Positions 37,604 through 48,193 of a stretch of 64,000 nt of DNA are shown piece after piece. A program made the translations under genes and the position numbers. This stretch comes from Planctomycetota bacterium (GTDB lineage: Bacteria > Planctomycetota > JACQVV01 > JASMLP01). Below the pieces are notes generated by a model that saw only the letters and a list, made by a program, of their open reading frames with translations, made no database searches and was not told the DNA's origin. The stretch covers positions 1 to 64,000 of the forward strand of contig JASMLP010000020.1 in the NCBI GenBank assembly GCA_030748635.1, written 5' to 3'. Numbering within the stretch: position 1 is the stretch's first letter; every line of letters begins with the position of its first letter.

Positions 37604-38743
37604 ATGTCGGATTCTTCCTCTTACTGGACCCCCGTACAGTCGGTGCAGCCATCCGGATCTCGCTGGACTCCGGTCCTGGTCCTTTCCCTGGCGGTTCTCG
37701 CCTTTTCGCTTTATATCCAGACTCGACAGGAGCGAGGTTCGGGAAATCCAAGGCAAGTGACGGCCAGAGGAGATCTGGCTTCGGATGAACGTTCCACCAT
37801 CGATCTGTTCGAGCAAGCAGCGCCCTCCGTGGTCTTCATCACCACGACCGAGATGCGTCGCGGCTTTTTCTCCTTTTCCGATCGGGAAGTTCAGCGCGGT
37901 ACCGGATCCGGTTTTCTCTGGGATCGAGCCGGAAATGTGGTGACCAATTACCATGTCATTGCCGACGCGCGCCGGGCTCAGGTTACACTCTCCGACGGTT
38001 CGACCTGGAACGCGAGTCTGGTCGGCGCTCATCCTGACCGGGATCTTGCCGTTTTGCACATCGACGCGCCCGGAACTCGTCTGCAACCGATTCCGATCGG
38101 AGTTAGCCACGACCTCAGGGTGGGGCAAAAGGTGTTTGCGATCGGTAATCCCTTCGGTCTCGACCTGACCTTGACGACCGGAATTATCAGCGCCCTGGGA
38201 AGAGAGATCAAAGCGGTAAGTGGGCGTACCATTCCGGGGGTCATTCAAACCGATGCGGCGATTAATCCAGGGAACTCCGGTGGACCCTTGCTCGACAGTG
38301 CCGGTCGGTTGATCGGGGTCAACACGGCGATTGCAAGTCCCACCGGTTCTTACGCCGGAATCGGTTTTGCTGTGCCGGTAGATATCGTGAATCGGATTGT
38401 TCCGCAGTTGATTGCCGGAGGCAAGGTGGAGCGTCCGGGCTTAGGTATCCGGATTGCTCCGGATCATGTGAGCCGTCAGTTTGGTGGCGGAATGGGTGTG
38501 TTGATTGTCGAGGTATACGAGAACAGTGCGGCTCATCGAGCGGGGCTACGAAGTCTTCGGCGGAATGTTCGCGGGGCCTGGGAAGGAGATGTGTTGGTGC
38601 GGGTGGGGGACCATTCGACGATGGATGCCAATGCGCTCTATAACGCGCTGGAGAATTTCGAGGTTGGGGATTCGGTTTCCTTGACGATTCGTAGAGGTCA
38701 AGAGGTTTTGGAACTGACAACGGTCCTCCAGTCGATCGATTGA
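37604..38743 (+). CDS. HtrA/DegP-like serine protease with PDZ domain
   Basis: A 379-residue membrane-anchored protease. A TM anchor lies at about 24-40 (VLVLSLAVLAFSLYIQT). The trypsin-like domain has the full triad: His in TNYHVIAD, Asp in DRDLAVLHI and Ser in NPGNSGGPLLD. One PDZ domain follows (about 280-379, VLIVEVYENSAAHRAGL). It is probably a periplasmic quality-control protease. The next small gene begins at or just after its stop codon. The start ATG 37604 lies 137 bases from the divergent SixA-like gene. Confidence 0.93.
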   Translation: MSDSSSYWTPVQSVQPSGSRWTPVLVLSLAVLAFSLYIQTRQERGSGNPRQVTARGDLASDERSTIDLFEQAAPSVVFITTTEMRRGFFSFSDREVQRGTGSGFLWDRAGNVVTNYHVIADARRAQVTLSDGSTWNASLVGAHPDRDLAVLHIDAPGTRLQPIPIGVSHDLRVGQKVFAIGNPFGLDLTLTTGIISALGREIKAVSGRTIPGVIQTDAAINPGNSGGPLLDSAGRLIGVNTAIASPTGSYAGIGFAVPVDIVNRIVPQLIAGGKVERPGLGIRIAPDHVSRQFGGGMGVLIVEVYENSAAHRAGLRSLRRNVRGAWEGDVLVRVGDHSTMDANALYNALENFEVGDSVSLTIRRGQEVLELTTVLQSID

Positions 38744-38760
38744 GAGGATCGAGTCGTACG

Positions 38761-39081
38761 GTGAATCGTCTGGAAGAGATTCGGTCCAGGTCGCGCTCTC
38801 TTGAGGAGTGGGTGCTGAGTTACTCGGATACACTGGAATTGCTCTACCTCTGTGCCCTGAAAGATATTCCGGTGTATGGATGGGAGGGGTGGGTCGGGCT
38901 GCCCACCGGAAAGCTAACTCATTCGAAACGTTATCAAGGCACGGTGGATCTTGGATCCATGTCCAACGAATCTGCTCTGGCTTGGCTGAAACAAACGGTT
39001 ATGCGGGCAAATCGGGAATGGCAGGATCAACCGGAAATAGAGGGAGGCGAATTGCTGTTTTGCGTAGAGATCGATCCGTAA
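38761..39081 (+). CDS. Small protein of unknown function
   Basis: A 106-residue protein. GTG 38761 is the preferred start, with AGAGGA upstream at slightly long spacing; an in-frame TTG at 38740 overlapping the protease stop is an alternative. Features are a helical charged N-terminus (NRLEEIRSRSRSLEEWV), an aromatic middle (GWEGWVGLPTGKL) and an acidic end. No family is recognised. It is coupled to or read through from the HtrA-like gene and may assist it. Confidence 0.55.
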   Translation: MNRLEEIRSRSRSLEEWVLSYSDTLELLYLCALKDIPVYGWEGWVGLPTGKLTHSKRYQGTVDLGSMSNESALAWLKQTVMRANREWQDQPEIEGGELLFCVEIDP

Positions 39082-39159
39082 AAGACGGCAAGGCCTTCTT
39101 CGAACGACTGAGGGCAGATTTTCCGTCAGGATCTTTTCAGGCAGCAATTCACAGCATTG

Positions 39160-40539
39160 CTAAGCAACCGGAATGACGGAGTTGGCGTCGGGAATGAGTG
39201 TGACCCGATAATCTTCTCCGTGCCGATTTTGGGCTTTCCGAAGAGCTTCTTCGACCGATTCAGATCGGCTGTGGAAAAAGGTTCGATCGACAACTTGCGG
39301 TTCGAGATCGCTGACCAGGGTGAGGTGAACATCGGGCGGAAGGTAGTTCTTCACTCCCAGACGAAAGATGAGGTGATTGACGATGAACTCCGGTCCGATT
39401 CCACGAGGGCAGGCACCGCTACAGATGATGGTTCCTCCGCGTCGGACCGCAATGGCAGCGGGTACCAACGCCTTGGCCAGCTGGTAGACGTTGATCGATA
39501 GAGGAAGTTTCGCGGAGACGACAACGACATCGCTACGTGTTTCCAGGGGGATGGTTGCGATTTGGCGACAGGTGTTTACCAGATGCCGATGCGCTTCCAC
39601 TACGTCTCCCGCGGCGGCGTCGACAACCTCTCCGTTCCCGTTGAGAACCACGTCACAGATCGTATGCCGAGGCAGTAAGCGCGCTGATCGCTCCATGTCC
39701 TGGCGGACGAGGTTTCCCTCGATGACACCGATACGAGAGTTGGGGTGGGCTTTCATGAAGTGATTTCCGGCGATAGTTTTCCGGGTCGAGCAGCCGGGCA
39801 TGATCATCTTGGCGCCACCCGAAAACCCTCCAAAATAGTGAGGTTTGACCTGTCCACACGTGACGATATGGTCGCTTTCGAGGAGGAGGCGATTCACATA
39901 GACTCGGGTTCCACGGGAGGCGTTGAGATAGAGGGGAATTCGTCCCAGTGGGCCCAGGCCGATCCGTTTGCGAAAACCGGTTATCTGGCCTCGCGTCAGG
40001 TCGCCCAGGGCTCCCAGGGTGTTCCGGGGCAGATCGGTGGCGCTCCACCAGGCTTCCCTCGCGAGCATCGGAAAAAAGAACCGCCCGAAACGGGACTGGG
40101 TGGTTCCAAGAAAAGCGAGTTCATCCCAGTTGTTGGCGTCGTGGGCCAGGATCTGGACTCCTTCGGGTAGCGAATCGGGACCCAAACCGATCTCCTGGGG
40201 ATCGGTGGGAACATGGGTGCCACCACCGATCAGAACGGTCACGTCCTGAGGACGAACATGGCGGAGGGTTTCCAGGACTGTTTGCAGAATTTCGACTCGT
40301 GGGTACTTTCGAGCCCAGTCTCCAACCACCATGAGTACGGATTCACCCGTTTGAATCTGTTCACACAACGGGGGTTGACCGATGGGGTTTTCGAGGGCAT
40401 TTCGGATCAGGTCCTGAACCGGGGCCGGGGCATCCTTTTCTCGAGGAATCAAGATTTGTTCGACCCGGTGCTCTTCCTCGTGGGGATAGGAGTCGTGGGC
40501 GAGAGGAGGGATGTTGTGAACCTGGAGATTTTCGGTCAT
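39160..40539 (-). CDS. larA: Lactate racemase-like protein (LarA family)
   Basis: A 459-residue LarA-type protein. LarA uses a nickel pincer nucleotide to racemise lactate or related 2-hydroxy acids. The expected cofactor residues are visible: His in GGGTHVPTD, and His, Lys and His in KPHYFGGFSGGAK and TIAGNHFMKAHP. ATG 40539 is preferred over 40584 because homologues begin shortly before the first strand; neither has a strong ribosome site. No larB, larC or larE, which make the cofactor, are in the window. Many homologues act on other hydroxy acids, so the substrate is open. Confidence 0.82.
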   Translation of the reverse strand: MTENLQVHNIPPLAHDSYPHEEEHRVEQILIPREKDAPAPVQDLIRNALENPIGQPPLCEQIQTGESVLMVVGDWARKYPRVEILQTVLETLRHVRPQDVTVLIGGGTHVPTDPQEIGLGPDSLPEGVQILAHDANNWDELAFLGTTQSRFGRFFFPMLAREAWWSATDLPRNTLGALGDLTRGQITGFRKRIGLGPLGRIPLYLNASRGTRVYVNRLLLESDHIVTCGQVKPHYFGGFSGGAKMIMPGCSTRKTIAGNHFMKAHPNSRIGVIEGNLVRQDMERSARLLPRHTICDVVLNGNGEVVDAAAGDVVEAHRHLVNTCRQIATIPLETRSDVVVVSAKLPLSINVYQLAKALVPAAIAVRRGGTIICSGACPRGIGPEFIVNHLIFRLGVKNYLPPDVHLTLVSDLEPQVVDRTFFHSRSESVEEALRKAQNRHGEDYRVTLIPDANSVIPVA

Positions 40540-40731
40540 GGGGATTTCGGCAAAACCAGAGCGGGAAAGAGAGTTGTTTGACAAGTCTAGAGATCATTCT
40601 AACGGTTCTCAGGGACGATCGAGTGCGTTGAGTGAAGGAAAGGCCCGGGCCGGCCTGTTTCAGGCGGAAATGACCGGTCAGATCGTGGGCTAAATTTTGG
40701 ATCACGGATTCGGGTCGTAGCGGAAATCAAT

Positions 40732-40760
40732 CCCGCTGGAATAGCTCGGATTCCAGCGGG
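40732..40760. promoter_or_regulatory. Perfect palindrome next to the nqr promoter
   Basis: CCCGCTGGAAT (40732-40742), a 7-base gap, and ATTCCAGCGGG (40750-40760) form an 11-bp dyad that ends exactly where the -35 box of the nqr operon begins. The gene to the left runs away from it, so it is not that gene's terminator. Likely an operator or activator site. Confidence 0.5.
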
Positions 40761-40789
40761 AAGACAGCCCGGAAACAACCTGCTATAAT
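40761..40789 (+). promoter_or_regulatory. Sigma-70-like promoter of the nqr operon
   Basis: AAGACA (40761-40766) and a perfect TATAAT (40784-40789) are 17 bases apart, 50 bases before the nqrA start codon. Confidence 0.65.
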
Positions 40790-40839
40790 CCGCGCCTTTC
40801 CCTCCCATTTATCCGAATTCGAAGCGGATTTCGTAGCTG

Positions 40840-42186
40840 ATGATCAAGATAAAACGAGGACTCGATCTTCCCATCGAGGGTCGTCCTTCACCCGAAATCG
40901 AGGCGGCAAACCCGATCCAGAGGGTCGGTCTGGTCGGCGAAGATTTTGTCGGCATGAAACCCACGATGCGGGTTCGTGAAGGGGATCGGGTGGCGCTAGG
41001 TGATGTTCTTTTCACCGACAAGAAGAATGCTGGAGTTCGCTATACGTCACCTGGTAGTGGGCGTGTCGCCGCGATTCATCGTGGCGCCAAACGGATCTTT
41101 CAGTCGGTGGTGATCGAACTCGACGGCGACGACGAGGTGACCTTTCCGGACCCGATGAATGCGGGGCCCCGGCATCTGAGCCGGCAAGACGTGGTCAAAG
41201 CGTTGATCGATTCCGGGCTGTGGACATCGATCCGAACACGGCCTTTTAGTAAGGTGCCCGATCCTGAAGCGATCCCCAGGTCACTTTTTGTGACCGCGAT
41301 CGATACTCATCCTCTCGCCGGGTCTCCTGAATCGATTCTTCGCGGGCGCGAAGACGATTTTCTGTGCGGCCTGCACGCTCTTTCGCCACTTTGCGAACGC
41401 CCACTCTTTCTCTGTAAGGGGCCCGAGGCGAAGATCCCTGGATCCGATCTCCATTTTTTACAAACCGAGGTGTTTTCTGGACCTCATCCGGCCGGTTTGC
41501 CTGGAACGCATATTCATTTTCTGGATCCAGTCAATGCTCAGAGCAGTGCCTGGTATGTGGGATACCAGGATGTCGTGGCGATCGGACACCTTTTTCGGAC
41601 CGGACGTCTTCTGGTGGATCGAGTGGTGTCGTTGGCCGGCCCGGGAGTAAGTCGCCCCCGACTTCTACGCACCCGAATGGGTGCCTCCATCGAAGATCTG
41701 GTCAAGGGAGAATTGAATTCCGATTCGGTTCGAGTCCTTTCAGGATCGGTACTTTCAGGGCGTATCTCCAGTCCAAACATGGATTTCCTGGGTCGTTACC
41801 ATCTGCAGATTTCTGCGATCCGAGAGCAGATCGATCGGGAATTCATGGGGTGGGTTCGTCCCGGATTCAAAACCTTTTCAGTCACTCGAGCGTTCGCCTC
41901 CGCTTTGCAAGGGGGGCGTCGGCGTTTCGATCTCACAACGACTTTGGCTGGAAGTCCTCGGTCTTTGGTGCCGATCGGAAGTTACGAAAAAGTGATGCCG
42001 CTGGATATTTATCCGACCCACCTACTCAAGGCTCTTCTGGTTGGCGACACGGTCGAGGCGCAGGCGCTAGGTTGTCTCGAGTTGGATGAAGAGGATCTGG
42101 CTCTCTGTTCGTATGTTTGTCCATGCAAACATGAGTTCGGGCCGATTTTGCGAGAAAATCTGAATACCATCGAGCGTGACGGATAG
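40840..42186 (+). CDS. nqrA: Na+-translocating NADH:quinone reductase subunit A
   Basis: A 448-residue NqrA, the cytoplasmic subunit that contacts NqrB and contributes to quinone reduction. It shows the typical opening [30 protein letters not shown], an [10 protein letters not shown] segment and PGSGRV, as well as the C-terminal [10 protein letters not shown] and [15 protein letters not shown]. Length and ends fit the family. It leads a run of nine genes that overlap or sit a few bases apart. Confidence 0.96.
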   Translation: MIKIKRGLDLPIEGRPSPEIEAANPIQRVGLVGEDFVGMKPTMRVREGDRVALGDVLFTDKKNAGVRYTSPGSGRVAAIHRGAKRIFQSVVIELDGDDEVTFPDPMNAGPRHLSRQDVVKALIDSGLWTSIRTRPFSKVPDPEAIPRSLFVTAIDTHPLAGSPESILRGREDDFLCGLHALSPLCERPLFLCKGPEAKIPGSDLHFLQTEVFSGPHPAGLPGTHIHFLDPVNAQSSAWYVGYQDVVAIGHLFRTGRLLVDRVVSLAGPGVSRPRLLRTRMGASIEDLVKGELNSDSVRVLSGSVLSGRISSPNMDFLGRYHLQISAIREQIDREFMGWVRPGFKTFSVTRAFASALQGGRRRFDLTTTLAGSPRSLVPIGSYEKVMPLDIYPTHLLKALLVGDTVEAQALGCLELDEEDLALCSYVCPCKHEFGPILRENLNTIERDG

Positions 42187-42199
42187 GGAGACGCACCCA

Positions 42200-43417
42200 A
42201 TGAAGGCATTGCGAAAACTGCTCGATCGCCTGGAGCCCACCTTCGTAAAAGGGGGAAAGCTCGAGCGTTTCTATTCACTCTATGAGGCGATAGATACGTT
42301 TCTCTATACCCCGGCAGATGTGACCCAGGGTCCAACGCATGTTCGCGATGGGATCGACCTCAAGCGGGTGATGGTACTGGTGGTCGTGGCTCTTCTTCCT
42401 TGTGTATATGTGGCCATTATCAATACGGGATTTCAAGCCAATCAGGCGATCGCAGAGATGGGAGTCGATTCGGTTGCCGGGTGGCGAGGAGATACGATGA
42501 AGAGTTTGGGGTTGAATCACGACCCCGATTCCTTTCTGGCCAATCTGGTTTATGGGGCGCTTTTTTTCCTGCCCCTCTACATTTTCAGTATGGCGGTGGG
42601 TGGGATCTGTGAAGTGCTCTTTTGCATCATCCGCGGTCACGAGGTCACCGAGGGGTTTCTTGTTACCGGACTTCTTTTCCCTCTGACCCTGCCTCCGACC
42701 ATTCCGCTCTGGCAGGTGGCTATCGGGGTTGCTTTCGGGGTGATTCTCGGTAAAGAGGTTTTTGGTGGAACCGGTCGAAATTTCATGAATCCGGCTCTGA
42801 CCGGACGTGCATTCCTCTATTTTGCTCATGCCGATACGATGACCGGAAACTCGATCTGGACGGCTGTCGATGGCTTTTCGGGTGCCACGCCTCTGGGGGC
42901 ACTTGCGGCCGCGGATGTCGAGGTGGGGATGCAGGCGATCGATGTGACCTGGTCCCAGGCGTTCCTCGGCACGATGCCGGGGTCGCTGGGGGAAACCTCG
43001 GTGCTGGCGTGTTTGTTGGGGTGTGTCTTTCTCTTGGCGACAGGCATCGCTTCGTGGCGGATCATGCTGAGCATGTTGTTGGGGGCGTTGGGGCTTTCAA
43101 GTCTCCTGTATGCCGTCGGCAGTGACAGCAATCCGATGTTTTTGATGCCTCCTCACTGGCACCTGGTTACCGGCGGTTTTGCTTTTGGGCTGGTTTTCAT
43201 GGCGACCGATCCCGTTTCGGCTACCGTGACGAGAACCGGAATGTGGATCTATGGGGCCTTGATCGGGGTCATGACCATTCTCATCCGAGTCGTCAATCCG
43301 GCTTTTCCTGAGGGCGTCATGCTGGCGATTCTTTTTGGGAATGTTTTCGCTCCGGTGATCGACGCTTTTGTCGTGCAGGCCCATGTGAAGAGGAGGCTGA
43401 GTCGTCATGCGACATGA
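42200..43417 (+). CDS. nqrB: Na+-translocating NADH:quinone reductase subunit B
   Basis: A 405-residue membrane subunit with about ten TM helices; it carries riboflavin and a covalent FMN and forms the sodium path. The FMN-attachment threonine is in [16 protein letters not shown] 42200 (GGGAG upstream) is used rather than a frame extension overlapping nqrA. The 3' end overlaps nqrC by 11 bases. Confidence 0.96.
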   Translation: MKALRKLLDRLEPTFVKGGKLERFYSLYEAIDTFLYTPADVTQGPTHVRDGIDLKRVMVLVVVALLPCVYVAIINTGFQANQAIAEMGVDSVAGWRGDTMKSLGLNHDPDSFLANLVYGALFFLPLYIFSMAVGGICEVLFCIIRGHEVTEGFLVTGLLFPLTLPPTIPLWQVAIGVAFGVILGKEVFGGTGRNFMNPALTGRAFLYFAHADTMTGNSIWTAVDGFSGATPLGALAAADVEVGMQAIDVTWSQAFLGTMPGSLGETSVLACLLGCVFLLATGIASWRIMLSMLLGALGLSSLLYAVGSDSNPMFLMPPHWHLVTGGFAFGLVFMATDPVSATVTRTGMWIYGALIGVMTILIRVVNPAFPEGVMLAILFGNVFAPVIDAFVVQAHVKRRLSRHAT

Positions 43418-44174
43418 TTCGGTGCTGGGCACGTTGACGGTGGCGGCGGTGTTGTGCATCGTCTGTTCGGTGATTGTTTCCGCCACGGCCGTTTCGCTGC
43501 GGGAGCGACAAGAGTCCAACAAGGTGCTGGAAATGAAGCGCAACGTTCTCGTCGCCGCTGGGCTTTTCGAGGAAGGCGACACGGTGGAGGAACTTTTTGG
43601 ACAAGTCGAGAGGCATTTGATCGACCTGTCCAGTGGGCGAGTGGTCGAAGACGGTGAGGTCGACCCGGAGTCTTACGATCCACGCACCGCGGCAAAAGAC
43701 CCCGAGCTTGGGGTTGAGATCGACCCGGAAAAGGATCTGGCCGGAATCAAGAGGCGCGGAAAGTACGCGTTTGTCTACTTGGTCCGTAAAGACGAAGCGA
43801 TCGAACAGATTATTCTTCCGGTGTACGGAAAAGGACTTTGGTCCACCTTGTACGGATTTCTCTCCCTTCGTCGTGATGGACGGACGGTGTCCGGCATTAC
43901 CTTTTATGAACACAAAGAAACTCCGGGTCTGGGGGGGGAGGTAGACAACCCTGTCTGGAAGGCCAGCTGGTCCGGCAAGCAGGTTCGGGACGAATCGGGT
44001 CGTCCGATTCTTGAGGTTCTTCGAGGAAGCGTTTCCGCCGAGGATCCGCAGGCTTTTCACAAAATCGATGGACTTTCGGGGGCGACGATCACCTCCCGAG
44101 GAGTGCAAAACCTCATCCAGTACTGGTTGGGTTCGGATGGTTTCGGTCCGTATCTGGAACAGTTGGATCGATAG
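43407..44174 (+). CDS. nqrC: Na+-translocating NADH:quinone reductase subunit C
   Basis: A 255-residue subunit with one N-terminal TM helix and a periplasmic FMN domain. The covalent FMN threonine lies in the C-terminal motif [16 protein letters not shown]. Attachment is done by ApbE, whose gene is in the same operon. A central strand-rich part carries [14 protein letters not shown] and [16 protein letters not shown] run of eight G at about 43930-43937 lies in its coding sequence. Confidence 0.96.
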   Translation: MRHDSVLGTLTVAAVLCIVCSVIVSATAVSLRERQESNKVLEMKRNVLVAAGLFEEGDTVEELFGQVERHLIDLSSGRVVEDGEVDPESYDPRTAAKDPELGVEIDPEKDLAGIKRRGKYAFVYLVRKDEAIEQIILPVYGKGLWSTLYGFLSLRRDGRTVSGITFYEHKETPGLGGEVDNPVWKASWSGKQVRDESGRPILEVLRGSVSAEDPQAFHKIDGLSGATITSRGVQNLIQYWLGSDGFGPYLEQLDR

Positions 44175-44180
44175 GAGGCG

Positions 44181-44813
44181 ATGGGCGTGTCCGAATCCAA
44201 ATCTCGAGAGGTCTTGTGGTCCCCGGTTTTCCGGAACAACCCGATTGCACTTCAGATTCTGGGGATCTGCTCTGCCTTAGCGGTCACGTCCAAGCTCGAA
44301 ACGGCGGTGGTGATGTCGTTGGCGGTGACCTTTGTCATCGCTTGTTCCAACGCGACGGTGAGCCTGATTCGATCCGTGATCCCCAGCAGTATCCGCATCA
44401 TCGTTCAGATGACCATCATCTCCAGTCTTGTCATCCTGGTCGATCAGTTCCTGCAGGCCTATTTCTTCGAGATCAGCAAGCAGCTTACCGTCTTCGTGGG
44501 GCTGATCATCACCAACTGCATCGTCATGGGACGGGCCGAAGCTTTTGCCATGAAAAACGGGGTGGGGATGAGCTTTCTCGACGGCATCGGCAACGGACTG
44601 GGATACAGTTTGATTCTGATTGTTGTCGGATTCTTCCGAGAACTTCTCGGTGCCGGCGCGATCTGGGGGTATACGGTTTTTCCTCTGGCGCGAGACGGGG
44701 GTTGGTATGTTCCTAACGGGTTGATGTTGTTGCCGCCCTCGGCTTTCTTTCTGATCGGTCTTTTTATCTGGGTTCTTCGGACTTGGAACCCCGAGCAGGT
44801 GGAGAAGGATTGA
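44181..44813 (+). CDS. nqrD: Na+-translocating NADH:quinone reductase subunit D
   Basis: A 210-residue integral membrane subunit with six TM helices. NqrD and NqrE pair in the membrane and share an iron centre bound by cysteines; the Cys of [11 protein letters not shown] and of [14 protein letters not shown] are in place. The family motif [20 protein letters not shown] is clear. Seven bases separate it from nqrC. Confidence 0.96.
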   Translation: MGVSESKSREVLWSPVFRNNPIALQILGICSALAVTSKLETAVVMSLAVTFVIACSNATVSLIRSVIPSSIRIIVQMTIISSLVILVDQFLQAYFFEISKQLTVFVGLIITNCIVMGRAEAFAMKNGVGMSFLDGIGNGLGYSLILIVVGFFRELLGAGAIWGYTVFPLARDGGWYVPNGLMLLPPSAFFLIGLFIWVLRTWNPEQVEKD

Positions 44814-44817
44814 ACCG

Positions 44818-45426
44818 ATGGAACACTATTTGAGTCTCTTCATCAAAGCGATCTTCATCGAGAACCTTGCCCTGGCTTTTTTTCTGGGGATGTGTACGTT
44901 CCTGGCGGTTTCCAAGAACGTAAAAACGGCCTTCGGATTGGGACTTGCGGTGGTGGTGATCCAGTCGATCACCATTCCAGCCAACAACTTGATCTATCAC
45001 CATTTGCTCAAGCCGGGCGCACTGACCTGGCTTGGAGTTGAAGACTCCGATCTTCGCTTCCTGGGCCTGATCAGCTACATCGGGGTTATTGCGGCGATGG
45101 TCCAGATTCTGGAGATGACGCTGGATCGGTTTTTTCCGCCACTCTACAACGCGCTGGGAATCTTTTTGCCTCTGATCACGGTCAACTGCGCCATCCTCGG
45201 TGGTTCGCTCTTCATGGTCGAGCGCGATTACAATTTTGCCGAAAGTGTGGTTTACGGAGTGGGATCCGGGGTCGGTTGGGCGATGGCGATCGTTGCTCTT
45301 GCCGGGATCCGGGAGAAGATGAAGTACAGCGATGTTCCCGATGGGCTCAAGGGACTGGGTATCACCTTCATCACGGTGGGTCTGATGGCACTCGCTTTCA
45401 TGGCCTTCGGAGGAATCGATCTCTAA
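44818..45426 (+). CDS. nqrE: Na+-translocating NADH:quinone reductase subunit E
   Basis: A 202-residue integral membrane subunit, homologue and partner of NqrD. It has [20 protein letters not shown] and [18 protein letters not shown], with the two cysteines expected to hold the intramembrane iron centre. Start ATG 44818 lies four bases after the nqrD stop. Confidence 0.96.
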   Translation: MEHYLSLFIKAIFIENLALAFFLGMCTFLAVSKNVKTAFGLGLAVVVIQSITIPANNLIYHHLLKPGALTWLGVEDSDLRFLGLISYIGVIAAMVQILEMTLDRFFPPLYNALGIFLPLITVNCAILGGSLFMVERDYNFAESVVYGVGSGVGWAMAIVALAGIREKMKYSDVPDGLKGLGITFITVGLMALAFMAFGGIDL

Positions 45427-45460
45427 GCGCTTTCGGCGCGTGGGGACTGTGAGGGAAACA

Positions 45461-46681
45461 ATGGAAATCGTACTTGGTGTCGGGATGTTCACTGCGGTCG
45501 TGATGGCCTTGGTCGGTCTGATTCTTCTGGCCAAATCGAGGCTGGTACCCAGTGGAGAGGTCGCGATCCTCATCAATGAGCAAAAGACGATTCAGACTCG
45601 TCCAGGAGGTAAGCTCCTGGGGAGTCTCGCGGATGCTGGAATCTTCGTTTCCTCGGCGTGTGGCGGTGGAGGAACCTGTGCGCAGTGCAAAGTGCATGTG
45701 CTGGATGGGGGCGGTGAGATTCTCCCCACCGAACTGACACATATCAATCGTCGCGAAGCGCGGGAAGGGTTGCGTCTTTCCTGTCAGGTGGCGGTGAAGC
45801 AGGACATGAAGATCGAGGTGCCTCACGAAGCGCTGGAGACCAAGCGCTGGAATTGCAAAGTACGATCCAATCGCAATGTGGCAACCTTCATCAAAGAACT
45901 TGTTCTCGAAATCCCGGAGGGAGATTCGGTCGACTTCAAGCCCGGTGGCTATATCCAGATTGAAGTTCCACCGCATGAGGTGGCCTATCGAGAATTTAAT
46001 GTCGAGAAGGAATACCACGACGATTGGGACCGTTTCGATGTTTGGCGCTACGTGTCGAAGGTCGAGGAGCCTGTCATTCGCGCTTATTCGATGGCCAACT
46101 ATCCCGGAGAGACCGGAATCATCATGCTGAATGTCCGGATCGCCAGTCCTCCGCCCCGAGCTCCCGAAGAGACACCCCCAGGCCAGGTGTCTTCTTATAT
46201 TTTCAACCTCAAGCCGGGAGACGAGGTGACGATCGCGGGTCCGTTTGGGGAGTTTTTCATTCAGGATACCGATACGGAGATGCTCTACATCGGGGGGGGA
46301 GCGGGCATGGCTCCGATGCGCAGTCATATCTTCGAACTTTTCAAGCGACGTAAGACAAAGAGAAAAGTTTCTTATTGGTACGGCGGTCGAAGTCTTCGCG
46401 AACTTTTTTATCAGAGTCATTTCGAAGGGATCGAAAAGGAGTTCGAGAACTTCAGTTTTCACATCGCGCTCTCCGACGCTCTTCCCGAGGACAACTGGGA
46501 AGGGCCGACCGGTTTTATTCATCAGGTGGTGCTGGATAACTACCTGAAAGATCATCCGGCTCCCGAAGACATCGAGTACTACCTTTGTGGGCCACCGATG
46601 ATGATGTCGGCGGTATTCAAGATGCTCGATGATCTTGGGGTCGAATCGGAGAATATCTACTTCGACGATTTTGGCGGATGA
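45461..46681 (+). CDS. nqrF: Na+-translocating NADH:quinone reductase subunit F
   Basis: A 406-residue NADH-oxidising subunit. An N-terminal TM helix ([20 protein letters not shown]) is followed by a [2Fe-2S] ferredoxin domain ([14 protein letters not shown] with the fourth Cys in LRLSCQV), an FAD domain ([11 protein letters not shown]) and an NADH domain ([26 protein letters not shown]). ATG 45461 has AGGGA upstream and is preferred over the in-frame GTG 45440. Its stop overlaps apbE as ATGA. A run of eight G is found at about 46290. Confidence 0.96.
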   Translation: MEIVLGVGMFTAVVMALVGLILLAKSRLVPSGEVAILINEQKTIQTRPGGKLLGSLADAGIFVSSACGGGGTCAQCKVHVLDGGGEILPTELTHINRREAREGLRLSCQVAVKQDMKIEVPHEALETKRWNCKVRSNRNVATFIKELVLEIPEGDSVDFKPGGYIQIEVPPHEVAYREFNVEKEYHDDWDRFDVWRYVSKVEEPVIRAYSMANYPGETGIIMLNVRIASPPPRAPEETPPGQVSSYIFNLKPGDEVTIAGPFGEFFIQDTDTEMLYIGGGAGMAPMRSHIFELFKRRKTKRKVSYWYGGRSLRELFYQSHFEGIEKEFENFSFHIALSDALPEDNWEGPTGFIHQVVLDNYLKDHPAPEDIEYYLCGPPMMMSAVFKMLDDLGVESENIYFDDFGG

Positions 46682-47736
46682 TCCGTAACCGATCTTTTGT
46701 TGGGATCGGCAGTTGGGTTCTGGCCACGGTCGGATTTCTTGTTCCGGTGGGTTGTGGCCACACGGAAGGCCCGGTTCTAGATCGTTTGTCAGGCCCCACC
46801 ATGGGGACTACGTACCGGGTTCGGGTATTCCGTCCCTCGGGATTTCTGTCCCGGGAGATCTTGGCGCGGGGAATCGAGGAGAGACTGATTGCGATTGACC
46901 GGCAGATGTCTACCTATCGTTCGGATTCAGAACTTTCGCGTTTCAATCAGAACCGTTCGACGGATTGGTTTCGGGTTTCTTCTTCACTTGCCGAGGTGGC
47001 TTGGGCCGCGTTGAAAGTGAATCAGAAAAGTCTCGGGGGATTCGATGTCACGGTGGGCCCTCTGGTCGATCTTTGGGGGTTTGGCTCTGCGGGAGGGACG
47101 TTTCGGGTTCCCTCCGGAGAGGAGATCGAGGATTGTCTTGAATCTGTGGGCTCGACTCACCTCGAAGTCCGGTTGTCACCTCCATCGTTGCGGAAGCGAG
47201 TCGTCGATCTGGAGGTGGATCTTTCGGCTATTGCCAAGGGGTTTGCCGTCGATCGTCTTTGCGCATTTCTGGAGGGTTGCGGCTTGACATCGTTTCTGGT
47301 CGAGATCGGAGGGGAGGTGCGGGTGGGCCAACCGAAAGCGGGTGGAGATCCGTGGGTCGTGGGGATCGAGGACCCGAAGCCCAATGCTCGAACCCCTCTG
47401 GCGGGTCAGGCCTTGAAACTGACCTCTTCGGCATTGGCGACCTCAGGGAGTTATCGTCACTTTTTCGAAGATGGGGGAAAGCGGTATTCGCATACCCTCG
47501 ATCCACGAACGGGCCGACCGGTCGAACATTCCGTCGTCTCGGTCTCGGTGGTTACCTCCAGCTGCATGATGGCTGATGCGTGGGCCACCGCATTCATGGT
47601 TCTGGGGCCCGAAGCGGGTTATGATGTTGCTGTGAAAGAAAATCTGGCGGCTTTCTGGATCTGGGAAACCGAGACCGGAAGGCAGACGCGTCAAACCCCC
47701 TCCTATTCGAGATTGGCCCGAGTCAAATTGAAATGA
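46678..47736 (+). CDS. apbE: FAD:protein FMN transferase
   Basis: A 352-residue ApbE lipoprotein that attaches FMN to the threonines of NqrB and NqrC. The export signal ends in a lipobox (VPVGCG, Cys about 26). Domain marks are [78 protein letters not shown] and [11 protein letters not shown], all family-typical. It overlaps nqrF by four bases and nqrM by four bases, which ties cofactor insertion to complex synthesis. Confidence 0.95.
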   Translation: MIRNRSFVGIGSWVLATVGFLVPVGCGHTEGPVLDRLSGPTMGTTYRVRVFRPSGFLSREILARGIEERLIAIDRQMSTYRSDSELSRFNQNRSTDWFRVSSSLAEVAWAALKVNQKSLGGFDVTVGPLVDLWGFGSAGGTFRVPSGEEIEDCLESVGSTHLEVRLSPPSLRKRVVDLEVDLSAIAKGFAVDRLCAFLEGCGLTSFLVEIGGEVRVGQPKAGGDPWVVGIEDPKPNARTPLAGQALKLTSSALATSGSYRHFFEDGGKRYSHTLDPRTGRPVEHSVVSVSVVTSSCMMADAWATAFMVLGPEAGYDVAVKENLAAFWIWETETGRQTRQTPSYSRLARVKLK

Positions 47737-47963
47737 CGGTAGAAACATTTTTACTGACAACAGCCGTTTTTGCCCTCGCTTTGTTGGGATTGGCTTCGGG
47801 CGTTTTGTTGGGGGGACGTAAACTTCGTGGAAGTTGTGGAGGGCTCTCTGGCCTCTGCGAGGGGTGTGACGATCCCTCCCCGGAGTGTCGAGGTGTTGAG
47901 AGTCCAGGAGGATATGGGGAGATGGCGTCGCCTGGTTCCCCGAAGGAGGAGGTGAGTCGATGA
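47733..47963 (+). CDS. nqrM: NQR maturation factor NqrM
   Basis: A 76-residue protein with one N-terminal TM helix (FLLTTAVFALALLGLASGVLL) and a cysteine-rich tail: RGSCGG, LCEGCDD and PECRG. This matches NqrM (DUF539), which is thought to deliver iron to the NqrD/NqrE centre. Start is ATGA-coupled to apbE and the stop is ATGA-coupled to the next gene. It carries one more cysteine-bearing turn than the shortest family members. Confidence 0.85.
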   Translation: MTVETFLLTTAVFALALLGLASGVLLGGRKLRGSCGGLSGLCEGCDDPSPECRGVESPGGYGEMASPGSPKEEVSR

Positions 47964-48157
47964 AGCGGGTTCCCGAGCGAGTTTGGCTTTGGATCTTTGG
48001 CCTCGTGTCGCTAGTGTGTCTCATCGGCTGTTCGGTCGATCTCAAGGAGGGATATCGCCGATTCCAGGAGAATCATCCCTTTTATGGACCGGAAGAATAT
48101 CGGTACGAGGAACCGATTCCCCAGGGAGAGCCTCCCGTATCCGAGGATGAGGACTGA
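47960..48157 (+). CDS. Small lipoprotein at the end of the nqr operon
   Basis: A 65-residue predicted lipoprotein. The signal (VWLWIFGLVSLVCLIGC) ends in lipobox LIGC with Cys about 24. The mature part is only about 40 residues, acidic and Pro-rich (HPFYGPEEYRYEEPIP). ATGA overlap with nqrM argues for a gene that works with the NQR complex. No family is recognised. Confidence 0.65.
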   Translation: MKRVPERVWLWIFGLVSLVCLIGCSVDLKEGYRRFQENHPFYGPEEYRYEEPIPQGEPPVSEDED

Positions 48158-48193
48158 CCGTTTTTCGGGTGGCCGAGAGAGCCTAAACTCGCT

